A DNA stretch of 64,000 nt from positions 124,001-188,000 of the forward strand of contig JACPNQ010000043.1 of NCBI GenBank assembly GCA_016185425.1. Direction: 5' to 3'. Position numbers and translations under genes: made by a program. Shown piece by piece: positions 7,582 through 15,498 of this stretch. Numbering within the stretch: position 1 is the first letter of the stretch; each line of letters begins with the position of its first letter. The notes beneath the pieces are model-generated. The model was not told the origin of the DNA. It made no database searches and saw only the letters and a list, made by a program, of their open reading frames with translations. This DNA comes from Acidobacteriota bacterium (lineage in GTDB: Bacteria; Acidobacteriota; Terriglobia; Bryobacterales; Bryobacteraceae).

Positions 7582-9993
7582 ATGGCGACGACGGCACAAC
7601 AAATGACAAAAGGAAACACGCCGACTGCGCAGCAACTCTTTCCGGACGTTCGGCCCCAAGTCCCGGAAGCGGCGATGCGTGTGAAAAAGCGCAACGGCAC
7701 CCTTGAGCCCGTCGACGTTTCCAAGATCATTCGCGCGGTTCAGCTCTGTGCCGCCGGCCTCACCCAGGTCGATCCAATGCGGATCGCCGTCAAGACCATC
7801 GGCGGCCTCTACGATGGCTCCACAACCCGCGAGCTCGATCAGCTCAACATCCAAACCGCCGCCTCCCTCATCGCCGAAGAGCCCGAATACTCCCGCCTCG
7901 CCGGCCGCCTGCTCGCCAACTTCGTCGAAAAAGAAGTTGCCGCCCAAAATATCTACTCCTTCTCGCAATCCATCGAAGCCGGCCATAAATTCGGCCTCAT
8001 TGGCGAGGAGTGCCACGAATTCGTCAAGGCCAACGCCCGCAAGCTCAATAGCGCCATCGACGACCGCAACACCGATCTCTTCGAGTACTTTGGCATCCGG
8101 ACCGTCTATGACCGCTATCTTTTAAAGAATCCCGAATCCCGCGACGTCATTGAAACGCCCCAGTACTTCTTCCTCCGTGTCGCCTGCGGCCTAAGCGCCA
8201 ACGTCCAGGAAGCGATCGAGTTCTACAAGCTCATCTCGGCTCACGACTACATGCCGAGTTCGCCCACGCTCTTCAACTCCGGCACTAAGCATCCCCAGAT
8301 GTCGAGCTGCTACCTCCTCGATAGTCCGGAAGACAATCTGGAAAGCATCTACGAGCGCTATAAAGACGTTGCCATGCTCTCCAAGTTCGCCGGAGGTATT
8401 GGACTGGCCTACCACCGCATCCGCGCGCGTGGATCGCTTATACGGGGCACCAATGGCAAATCGAATGGTATCGTTCCTTGGCTGAAAACGCTCGATAGCT
8501 CTGTTAGCGCTGTAAACCAGGGTGGCAAACGGAAGGGCGCCGCGTGCGTCTATCTTGAGCCATGGCATGCGGATATCGAGGAATTCTTAGAGCTTCGCGA
8601 TAACACCGGTGACGAGGCGCGCCGTACCTACAACCTCAACTTGGCGAACTGGATTCCCGACGTCTTTATGCGCCGCGTGGACGAGGATGGGCTGTGGTCG
8701 CTGTTCGATCCCAAAGTCGTCCCGCACCTCACGGACCTCTATGGCGCGGCCTTCGAAAAGGCCTACGCCGAAGCCGAGCAGAAGGGTCTGTTCATGCGTC
8801 AGGTCAAGGCGCGCGACCTTTATGCCCGGATGATGAAGACGCTCGCCGAAACCGGCAACGGCTGGATGACCTTCAAGGACGCCTGCAATCTGAAGAACAA
8901 CCAGACTGGGCACGACGATAACGTCATCCACCTCTCGAATCTCTGCACGGAGATTACCGAAATCACCAACCAGGCCGAAACCGCCGTCTGCAACCTCGGC
9001 TCGGTCAATCTCGCCCGGTACGTAAACAACGGAGAGTTTGATTTCACCAAGCTCGCCCAAACCGTCCAACTCGCCGTCCGCTTCCTGGACAAGGTCATCG
9101 ACATTAATTACTATCCGACCTCCGAGGCCGGCTCCTCCAACCGGAAGTGGCGCCCCGTAGGCCTCGGCATCATGGGCTTGCAGGACGTTTTCTTTCAGTT
9201 GCGCCTGCCTTTTGATTCCGATAAGGCACGCGAGCTTTCCCGCAAGATCCAGGAGGAGATCTACTACTGGGCCATGCTCACCACCGTTGATCTCGCCGAG
9301 CAGCTTGGTCCTAACGACGCCTTCGGGAAAACCCGGGCCGCCAAGGGTGAATTCCAGTTCGATCTCTGGGGCGTCAAGCCCCCGGAGCCGGCCCGCTGGG
9401 AAGCGCTCCGCGCTCGCATGACCGAAGCCGGTATGCGCAACTCGCTCATGATCGCCATCGCGCCCACCGCGACCATCGCCTCCATCGTCGGGTCGTATGA
9501 ATGCATTGAGCCGCAGGTGTCGAACCTTTTCAAACGGGAGACGCTCTCCGGCGATTTCATCCAGATCAACCGTTACCTCGTTAACGAGCTGAAACAACTC
9601 GGCCTCTGGAGCGAAGATCTCCGCAACCGCGTCAAAATGGGTGAGGGTTCGGTGCAGCACATCGACGAGATTCCGGACGACATCAAACAGGTCTACCGGA
9701 CCGTGTGGGAGGTGCCGATGCGCTCTCTGATCGACATGGGCGCCGAGCGCGGGCCGTACATCGATCAGAGCCAGTCGCTCAACCTCTTCATTGAGAGTCC
9801 GACCATCGGCAAGGTCTCTTCGATGTACATGTACGCGTGGAAGAAGGGACTGAAAACCACCTACTATCTCCGCTCCCGCCCCGCGTCGAAGATCTCGAAG
9901 GCAACCGTTCCTGTCAACGCGGCTCCCGTGTCCGTCTCTCAGGCCATTGCCTGCTCGCTGGAGAATCCCGAATCCTGTGAGGCCTGCCAGTAG
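7582..9993 (+). CDS. nrdA: Class Ia ribonucleoside-diphosphate reductase, alpha subunit
   Basis: An 803-residue protein. An ATP-cone (about residues 32-125, MRVKKRNGTLEPVDVSKI) precedes the ten-stranded barrel. Visible landmarks are PSSPTLFNSGTKHPQMSSCYL, with the active-site cysteine, NLCTEI with the radical cysteine, and PTATIASIVGSYECIEP. The tail ends CSLENPESCEACQ with the C-x2-C pair that is reduced by thioredoxin or glutaredoxin. The enzyme makes dNDPs; the ATP-cone implies overall activity control by ATP/dATP. nrdB follows after 17 bp. The start is supported by AAGGTGA nine bases upstream. Confidence 0.95.
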   Translation: MATTAQQMTKGNTPTAQQLFPDVRPQVPEAAMRVKKRNGTLEPVDVSKIIRAVQLCAAGLTQVDPMRIAVKTIGGLYDGSTTRELDQLNIQTAASLIAEEPEYSRLAGRLLANFVEKEVAAQNIYSFSQSIEAGHKFGLIGEECHEFVKANARKLNSAIDDRNTDLFEYFGIRTVYDRYLLKNPESRDVIETPQYFFLRVACGLSANVQEAIEFYKLISAHDYMPSSPTLFNSGTKHPQMSSCYLLDSPEDNLESIYERYKDVAMLSKFAGGIGLAYHRIRARGSLIRGTNGKSNGIVPWLKTLDSSVSAVNQGGKRKGAACVYLEPWHADIEEFLELRDNTGDEARRTYNLNLANWIPDVFMRRVDEDGLWSLFDPKVVPHLTDLYGAAFEKAYAEAEQKGLFMRQVKARDLYARMMKTLAETGNGWMTFKDACNLKNNQTGHDDNVIHLSNLCTEITEITNQAETAVCNLGSVNLARYVNNGEFDFTKLAQTVQLAVRFLDKVIDINYYPTSEAGSSNRKWRPVGLGIMGLQDVFFQLRLPFDSDKARELSRKIQEEIYYWAMLTTVDLAEQLGPNDAFGKTRAAKGEFQFDLWGVKPPEPARWEALRARMTEAGMRNSLMIAIAPTATIASIVGSYECIEPQVSNLFKRETLSGDFIQINRYLVNELKQLGLWSEDLRNRVKMGEGSVQHIDEIPDDIKQVYRTVWEVPMRSLIDMGAERGPYIDQSQSLNLFIESPTIGKVSSMYMYAWKKGLKTTYYLRSRPASKISKATVPVNAAPVSVSQAIACSLENPESCEACQ

Positions 9994-10010
9994 GCATAGA
10001 AAGTAACCCA

Positions 10011-11009
10011 ATGATTCTCGACCCCGGCTTTAATCTCACCCTCCGTCCCATGAAGTACCCGGTCTTCTACGAAATGTATAAGACCGGCATCAAGAACACG
10101 TGGACCGTGGAGGAGGTCGATTTCTCGACTGACGTCACCGATCTACGCCAGAAGATGAATCCGGCGGAACAGCACCTGATCAAGCGCCTCGTCGCTTTCT
10201 TCGCCACTGGCGACTCCATTGTCGGCAACAACCTGGTGCTCAACCTCTACAAGCACATCAACTCGCCCGAGGCGCGCATGTACCTCTCCCGGCAGTTGTA
10301 TGAAGAGGCAGTGCACGTTCAGTTCTATCTCACCCTGCTCGATACCTACATCCCGGACGCTAACGAACGGGCCGCGGCGTTCTCCGCCGTCGAGAACATC
10401 GCCTCCATCAAACACAAGGCCGATTTCTGCTTCAAATGGATCGACTCCATCAATGAAATGGACGCCGTCCACACCGAAGCCGACATGAAGAACTTCGTTC
10501 TCAACCTGGTCTGCTTTGCCTGCTGCATTGAGGGCCTGTTCTTCTTCGCCGCCTTCGCCTATGTCTACTTCCTGCGAAGCCGCGGCTTGTTGCAGGGCTT
10601 GGCCACGGGTACGAACTGGGTCTTCCGCGACGAAAGTGCCCACATCGAGTTCGCCCTCGAAGTCATCTCGACGGTTCGCCGTGAGCGGCCGCACCTGTTC
10701 GATGCCGAGCTCGAATCCCGCGTCCGCCAGATGATTCGCGAAGCCGTCGATTGCGAGGCGCACTTCGCTGAGGACACCCTCTCCGGCGGCGTCAGCGGCC
10801 TCTCCAGCGCCTCCATGCGCCAGTATCTCGAATACATCGCCGATCGCCGTCTCGCCGCCCTTGGCATCGCCCCCATGTACGGGTCCAAGAATCCATTCGA
10901 TTTCATGGAACTGCAGGACGTGCAGGAGCTCACTAATTTCTTTGAACGCCGTGTCAGTTCCTATCAAGTCGCCATTACCGGCGAAGTGAACTTCGCCGAA
11001 GAGTTCTAA
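10011..11009 (+). CDS. nrdB: Class Ia ribonucleoside-diphosphate reductase, beta subunit
   Basis: A 332-residue ferritin-like protein of normal R2 length. Likely metal ligands are Asp68, Glu99 and His102 (EAVHVQFY), Glu174 (CCIEG), Glu208 and His211 (RDESAHIEF). Tyr106, seven residues after Glu99, is the radical tyrosine, so this is a classical tyrosyl-radical R2 and not the Phe-containing class Ic type. It generates the radical passed to NrdA. The C terminus EVNFAEEF is a plausible NrdA docking tail. It is cotranscribed with nrdA. Confidence 0.94.
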   Translation: MILDPGFNLTLRPMKYPVFYEMYKTGIKNTWTVEEVDFSTDVTDLRQKMNPAEQHLIKRLVAFFATGDSIVGNNLVLNLYKHINSPEARMYLSRQLYEEAVHVQFYLTLLDTYIPDANERAAAFSAVENIASIKHKADFCFKWIDSINEMDAVHTEADMKNFVLNLVCFACCIEGLFFFAAFAYVYFLRSRGLLQGLATGTNWVFRDESAHIEFALEVISTVRRERPHLFDAELESRVRQMIREAVDCEAHFAEDTLSGGVSGLSSASMRQYLEYIADRRLAALGIAPMYGSKNPFDFMELQDVQELTNFFERRVSSYQVAITGEVNFAEEF

Positions 11010-11076
11010 CGGCCAGCCGCCAGTCATCGCGCCGGACCGTGCTATCGGCTACGCTTCGTGCTGAGAGGCACACGCG

Positions 11077-11737
11077 ATGACTGACAACCTAGCCATCATT
11101 TTGGTGCACGGCTTTTGGGGTGGCGCCGCGCATTGGAATTGAACTGCCACTGACGTCGCTCTCCGGCGATGCCGGACGAACACGAAAAATGATTGCGCAA
11201 TGGGATGGTCCGGTTTTGCTGGTAGGACACTCCTATGGCGGCGCGGTAATAACCGAAGCAGGCGATCGGCCGAACGTGGTCGGTTTAGTCTACATCGCCG
11301 CGTTTGCACCGGACGCCGGCGAGAGCCCCGGCGGCATCACCGGTAAGAATCCCCCGGTTGCCGCGCCGAATCTCGCTCCCGGCAGCGATGGCTATCTTTG
11401 GATCAAAAAGGAGTTATTCCAGGAGAGCTTCTGTCAGGACTTGACGGCCGACGAAGCGCTGGTCATGGCGGTTACGCAGAAGGCCCCGTTGGCCAGTACT
11501 TTCGGAGACCCCGCTCCCGCATGGAAGAAGAAACCTTCCTGGTATCAGATCTCCAGCGAGGACCGTATGATCGCCCCCGCCAGTCAGGTATGGATGTCCG
11601 GACGCCTGGACGCGAAGAAGGTGATCAAATTGAACGCGAGCCACGCCTCGCTGGCCTCCCGTCCCGCCGAAATAGCCGCGCTCATTGACGAAGCGGCCGC
11701 CATCGGAAAAACGCAGGCCGCCGCACTTAAAGCTTAG
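11077..11737 (+). pseudogene. Alpha/beta hydrolase gene broken by an internal deletion
   Basis: From the ATG at 11077 the frame reads MTDNLAIILVHGFWGGAAHWN and stops at 11140-11142. The body of the same family continues in another frame from about 11138 (ELPLTSLSGDAGRTRKMIAQ, then the nucleophile elbow GHSYGG, EDRMI and the histidine region NASHASLAS) to the stop at 11737. Intact relatives have roughly 20 residues between the HWN region and the NPLTSL region; these are missing. The simplest reading is a deletion of about 55-60 bp with loss of frame. An internal GTG at 11120 could start a truncated product without the oxyanion-hole strand. It converges on the NifU-like gene, overlapping it by 11 bp. 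Confidence 0.7.
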
Positions 11738-12077
11738 CGATTGCCCTGGCTGCATCGACAGCCAATACTGCCGCGTGTTTCGACTCATTCGGCAGTCCTT
11801 CGAGCATCGTCTCCACATCCGCTGCGCTGACCGCTCCAAGCTCCAGCACGGTTTTGCCAATCGACCACTCGGCCAGCGCAGCCCCGGCCGCAATGGACGC
11901 TGTACAGCCCTTCGCCTGAAACGCCGCGTCTTTCACGCGGTCATCCTCCAGCAGCGCGCTAAATCGTAAAATGTCGCCGCAGATAGGGTTCATCACTTCG
12001 ATCTGTAACGCCGGCGCCGGCAGCACGCCCACATGCTTCGGAGCGCGAAAGAATTCTAAAAGTGTTGCACTATACAT
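11727..12077 (-). CDS. NifU/IscU-like Fe-S scaffold protein lacking the third cysteine
   Basis: A 116-residue protein with the IscU fold signature: NPICGD (Cys33, Asp35) and KGCTASIAAG (Cys58). At the third ligand site, where IscU has His-Cys, the sequence reads SKHAAVLAVDAAR: His101 is kept but the next residue is Ala. Canonical IscU uses this cysteine as sulfur acceptor and cluster ligand, so either the protein binds a cluster with Cys/Cys/His/Asp or it does something else. I recall similar His-only proteins in other acidobacteria, which suggests a subfamily and not decay. No iscS or sufS is adjacent. Confidence 0.8.
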   Translation of the reverse strand: MYSATLLEFFRAPKHVGVLPAPALQIEVMNPICGDILRFSALLEDDRVKDAAFQAKGCTASIAAGAALAEWSIGKTVLELGAVSAADVETMLEGLPNESKHAAVLAVDAARAIAKL

Positions 12078-12124
12078 GCGATAATTCCCTATTCTGATTG
12101 CTTCCCCGATTGTAATCCGACCCG

Positions 12125-13123
12125 ATGCATCTCGAGCCGAAGACCGTCCACGCGCCTGAAATCGGCGCTGTCTGGCTGAACTCGCCGCCGCTCTCCCTGC
12201 GGCAGTTACGAGGACAAGTGATCCTGGTCGATTTTTGGGACTTTACTTGCGTTAACTGCATTCGCACACTTCCGTATATTCGGGAGTGGCACCGTCGCTA
12301 CCATTCTCTCGGACTTACAGTAATTGGCGTACACGCTCCCGAGTTCTACTTTGGGCGTGTGCCGGAGATTCTGGAACAGGGAATTGCAGAGTTCGACTTA
12401 CCCTATCCGGTAATGCTCGATAACGACTTCACCGTATGGAAGGCATTCGCGAATAAGTATTGGCCGTCAAAGTATGTCATTGATACCGCCGGGTACTTGC
12501 GATACTCTCACGCTGGCGAGGGTGCGTACCAGGAGACGGAGTTGGCCATCCAGGCGCTGTTGCTGGAGCGGGACCCTGGCGCATCAATGCCCCTGCCAAT
12601 GACGCCATTGCGGGCGCTCGACGCCCCAGGCGCCATGGCGCGCTGCCTGCCGCCGGCTCCGGAGCTCTATCTTGGTCACCGCCGCGGCCGGATCGCCAAC
12701 GTAGGCGGCTTCGTCGAAGACGCGGTGCACAACTACGTCATGGGCGCCGGTCCCTTGGAGGACCTTCCCGAACTTGGCGGCGCTTGGCACTCGTTGCCGG
12801 ACTGTGCCGCCACCGCGGGCGTCGTGCGCCTCTGTCTCATCTACTCGGCGGCTGAGGTTAATGCCGTTGTCTCCCCCGGCGCCGAATCCGGACTCGCTGC
12901 AATCACCGTAATCCTGAACGGCGAGCCAGTGCCCGCCGGGTCGCGCGGCAGCGATCTGCAAACCGAGCCCAATGGGGAGACGATCGTGAAAATCACGCGT
13001 CCCCGGATGTACTCTTTGATCCGCGGCGCGGTGTTCGAGCAGGCTCTGTTGGAGCTTTCCTGCGCTGCTCGCGGCCTGCAGTTTTTCGCCTTTACCTTTG
13101 GCAGTTGTCTGGAGGGCGCGTGA
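12125..13123 (+). CDS. Thioredoxin-like protein with DipZ-type C-terminal domain
   Basis: A 332-residue protein. Residues about 20-150 form a thioredoxin/redoxin fold with the C-x2-C site CVNC in VDFWDFTCVNCIRTLPYI, followed by GVHAPEFYFG and YWPSKYVIDTAGYLRYSHAGEG, the pattern of the soluble part of DipZ/CcdA-thioredoxin fusions. The rest is a beta-rich domain ending GLQFFAFTFGSC, as in the C-terminal domain of mycobacterial DipZ. The membrane CcdA part of DipZ is absent. No signal peptide is visible, so the location is unclear; a thiol-disulfide exchange role is inferred. Its stop overlaps the GTG of the Nudix gene. Confidence 0.8.
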   Translation: MHLEPKTVHAPEIGAVWLNSPPLSLRQLRGQVILVDFWDFTCVNCIRTLPYIREWHRRYHSLGLTVIGVHAPEFYFGRVPEILEQGIAEFDLPYPVMLDNDFTVWKAFANKYWPSKYVIDTAGYLRYSHAGEGAYQETELAIQALLLERDPGASMPLPMTPLRALDAPGAMARCLPPAPELYLGHRRGRIANVGGFVEDAVHNYVMGAGPLEDLPELGGAWHSLPDCAATAGVVRLCLIYSAAEVNAVVSPGAESGLAAITVILNGEPVPAGSRGSDLQTEPNGETIVKITRPRMYSLIRGAVFEQALLELSCAARGLQFFAFTFGSCLEGA

Positions 13124-13539
13124 AACGGCATGAGATTCGCGTCGTCGCCGGTGTCATCGAAAGGGACGGCATGATCCTCGTCGGGCAGCGCCGCGCCGGT
13201 GATCGATTTCAGTTCAAGTGGGAGTTTCCGGGCGGGAAAGTCGAGCCGGATGAAGATCCAAAGGAGGCGCTCGCACGGGAGTTGACTGAAGAGTTGGGTA
13301 TCGTTGCGGAGATCGGTGAGGAGTTGGCCCGCTATGAACACTATTATCCGGGTAAGACCGCTATCCTGCTGATGTTCTACCGCGTCGTCTCCTTCACCGG
13401 CGAGCCGAAAAACCACGTTTTCGAGAGCATTCGCTGGGAAACGCGCCACAAGCTGCCGGAGTATGATTTCCTCGATGGCGATGTGGATTTCGTACGGCGG
13501 CTTGCGAAGGGCTTGTTCCGCTCAGCCGCTGGAACGTAG
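13120..13539 (+). CDS. Nudix hydrolase, MutT/CTP pyrophosphohydrolase type
   Basis: A 139-residue protein from GTG 13120, which overlaps the stop of the upstream gene as GTGA and has GGAGGG four bases before it; a TTG at 13105 is the alternative. The Nudix box is complete: GGKVEPDEDPKEALARELTEELGI (G-x5-E-x7-REU-x-EE-x-G). The N terminus KRHEIRVVAGVI and the short length match MutT-like enzymes that clear oxidised nucleoside triphosphates or hydrolyse CTP. It is probably cotranscribed with the thioredoxin-like gene. Confidence 0.87.
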   Translation: MKRHEIRVVAGVIERDGMILVGQRRAGDRFQFKWEFPGGKVEPDEDPKEALARELTEELGIVAEIGEELARYEHYYPGKTAILLMFYRVVSFTGEPKNHVFESIRWETRHKLPEYDFLDGDVDFVRRLAKGLFRSAAGT

Positions 13540-13551
13540 GCCTATCCCAAC

Positions 13552-14796
13552 TCACATGAGCCCCATCGTCCGCCGGATCACCACAAACCCTTCCCGCGTC
13601 TTCTGCTCCACCACCTGCATCGCCCGCTCCCTTTTCCTCTGCGCCCCCGCATAATCATGATGTACTCCAAGTAGCGCGTCCCCCATCTGCGCTGGTGTCG
13701 CCGAAGCCAAATGGAACGCCCACTCACCCAACCCGATATCGTTGAACATCTCGGCCTTCTTCCCAAACGCCCACTCAAAGCAGTGCAAGCAGGGAAGCCC
13801 ATTCGCAAGCGCCATGATGTTCCCATGCGGCTCCATGTTGAACATCGTCCGCGACGCCAGAAACACGCTCAACGCCTCGTCCGGTAGCCAGAACTTCTCC
13901 CGTAATTTCAAATACGGCTTCACATCCGCCGGCATCGGGTCAATCAATTGCTCCTTACCAAGAGCAATCTCCCTGTCGTCTTCCGGTGCAATTAAAATCG
14001 GTAGTTTCGTCTCACGCACCCAACGAACCAGCACCTCGCGCATCTTCTGGACATACTCGGCCCCGCGCTCCTTTACGCCCGGCCGGTCCAGCACGGCGTA
14101 GTGAATAATCGCCACCAGAAACCTACCCCGCTCCAACCCTGCGGCGGTCAAATACCCGTTAGCCGCGGCGTCATTTCTCTGCCGGTACTGAAATGCGATA
14201 TCCGGTGCAAACGCGATGTGCGGTCCTTGAATCCCGGCCTCTTTCAGAATGCCGATCGAGATCGAATCTCGCGTGAACAAAAACTTTGCGCCGGACAACA
14301 CGCGCTGCAAGACAATCGGGCTTGGCGGATCGAACGTGTCGAACGTTTGCGCCCACGTTCCGTAGGGTTTCCCCAAATTCCCCGCAAGGAACAACGGCGT
14401 CACCGATGCTAGCGTCCGCTCCCAGTCGTGCGTCCCATGCAAGCCATAGTTGATCACCATCCCCGAGTTGTACAGAAACAGGTCCATCTCCTCGAACGCT
14501 GTCCGCAAGTGCGGCGGTGTCGGCTTACCGGGCTCATTGATCCGCCCATCGAGGAACTTCGCTTGCGGAAAATCGCGGCGGATCAACTTTCTGCCGGACT
14601 CATCGATATTCGCGGCCCAGCAGGTAACATCGGCCTCAGGAATGAACCGCGCTAACGCGCCCAACATCGCCGGGGTGAAACAAACATCGCCGATGTTCCG
14701 CATCTGCCACCCGGTACGTAGCAGAATCTTCTTCCGCGCCGCGGACTGGGCCAATACGGAAGCAGGTGCGGCGGCTAAGAAGGCCCGGCGCTTCAT
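13552..14796 (-). CDS. Polysaccharide pyruvyl transferase family protein with export signal
   Basis: A 414-residue protein. It starts MKRRAFLAAAPASVLAQSA, a Tat/Sec-like leader, then RKKILLRTGWQMRNIGDVCFTPAMLGAL, the N-terminal strand-loop of the polysaccharide pyruvyl transferase family (GT-B-like fold), with GMVINYGLHG, PYGTWAQTFD, LFTRDSIS and FNMEPHGNIMALANGLPCLH further on. Classical members add pyruvate ketals to cytoplasmic sugar intermediates from PEP, which does not fit an exported protein. The reaction is therefore open. Its ATG overlaps the stop of the upstream hypothetical gene by one base (TAATG). Confidence 0.75.
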   Translation of the reverse strand: MKRRAFLAAAPASVLAQSAARKKILLRTGWQMRNIGDVCFTPAMLGALARFIPEADVTCWAANIDESGRKLIRRDFPQAKFLDGRINEPGKPTPPHLRTAFEEMDLFLYNSGMVINYGLHGTHDWERTLASVTPLFLAGNLGKPYGTWAQTFDTFDPPSPIVLQRVLSGAKFLFTRDSISIGILKEAGIQGPHIAFAPDIAFQYRQRNDAAANGYLTAAGLERGRFLVAIIHYAVLDRPGVKERGAEYVQKMREVLVRWVRETKLPILIAPEDDREIALGKEQLIDPMPADVKPYLKLREKFWLPDEALSVFLASRTMFNMEPHGNIMALANGLPCLHCFEWAFGKKAEMFNDIGLGEWAFHLASATPAQMGDALLGVHHDYAGAQRKRERAMQVVEQKTREGFVVIRRTMGLM

Positions 14797-15431
14797 TATT
14801 CCGGTATCTGGATCTCCAGCCCGCGCTCGGAGTTGAAGCGCTTCGTGGACTCGCGATCGAGATTGGTCAGAGTAATGCTGTCCTGCTTGTGATCAGGCTG
14901 CACAAAGTGGAGCTTCTCCTTCTCCACCCAAAACGCAACCGACTGCCGCAGCGTCCCGTCTTTCAACGCCAGCAAAAACACCTTCGGCTTGCCCGGCTGG
15001 AAATTCTCATAGGGGTTGCTGATGTTCGAATACTCCCGCATCACCGGTTTTGGCGTTTCCGGCTTATAGTCCGGATTCACCACGAGTATCGGCTGCGGTG
15101 CCGGCGCCAGGTTCTGCTGATTCACCAGGACCAACGGAGCCTGTTGCACTGGCGGTTCGTACCACCCGCTGCCGATATAAACAGGATACGGTGCCGGGTA
15201 GATTGGCCGCGCGCCATGTCTCTGCGGCATTGGCCGTCCGGCAATGCTTCCGCTCAGGTTTGTCACATGGTTCACGATCGGCGGAGGAAGCACGACCGGC
15301 GTACGAGCCACCGCTGGCGGAGGAAGCACAGCCGGCATTCCCGTCGAGTGTTGCGGGAACTGCGGGAACTTAGGTTGTGCGATGCAGGCGAGCCCCGCCA
15401 CGCCGGCAACCGCGAGTAGATTCCGTAGCAA
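14796..15431 (-). CDS. Proline-rich secreted protein of unknown function
   Basis: A 211-residue protein if read from the TTG at 15431, which has GAGGT about seven bases upstream and gives a signal peptide (LLRNLLAVAGVAGLACIAQ, read with Met first). A longer frame from 15500 would collide with the divergent oxidoreductase start and is rejected. After the leader comes a Pro-rich linker (about residues 25-125), then a compact domain with KPKVFLLALKDGTLRQSVAFWVEKEKLHFV-type alternation ending SERGLEIQIPE. I do not recognise the family. It is translationally coupled to the pyruvyl-transferase-like gene. Confidence 0.6.
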   Translation of the reverse strand: MLRNLLAVAGVAGLACIAQPKFPQFPQHSTGMPAVLPPPAVARTPVVLPPPIVNHVTNLSGSIAGRPMPQRHGARPIYPAPYPVYIGSGWYEPPVQQAPLVLVNQQNLAPAPQPILVVNPDYKPETPKPVMREYSNISNPYENFQPGKPKVFLLALKDGTLRQSVAFWVEKEKLHFVQPDHKQDSITLTNLDRESTKRFNSERGLEIQIPE

Positions 15432-15487
15432 TGTGGTACCTCTGCATTTGAGACTAGTGGTTCGTGTGGCAGGTTGCAAGCAAGTTT

Positions 15488-15493
15488 TATAAT
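15488..15493 (+). promoter_or_regulatory. Consensus -10 element placed for a leaderless transcript
   Basis: A perfect TATAAT lies five bases before the ATG of the molybdopterin oxidoreductase gene, so transcription would begin at or within a base or two of the ATG. No Shine-Dalgarno sequence is present and no clear -35 hexamer is seen. Confidence 0.45.
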
Positions 15494-15498
15494 GGGCC

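Noticed and set aside
8587..10011. A 474-codon open frame on the minus strand
   Set aside because: It is antisense to nrdA and has no motif.
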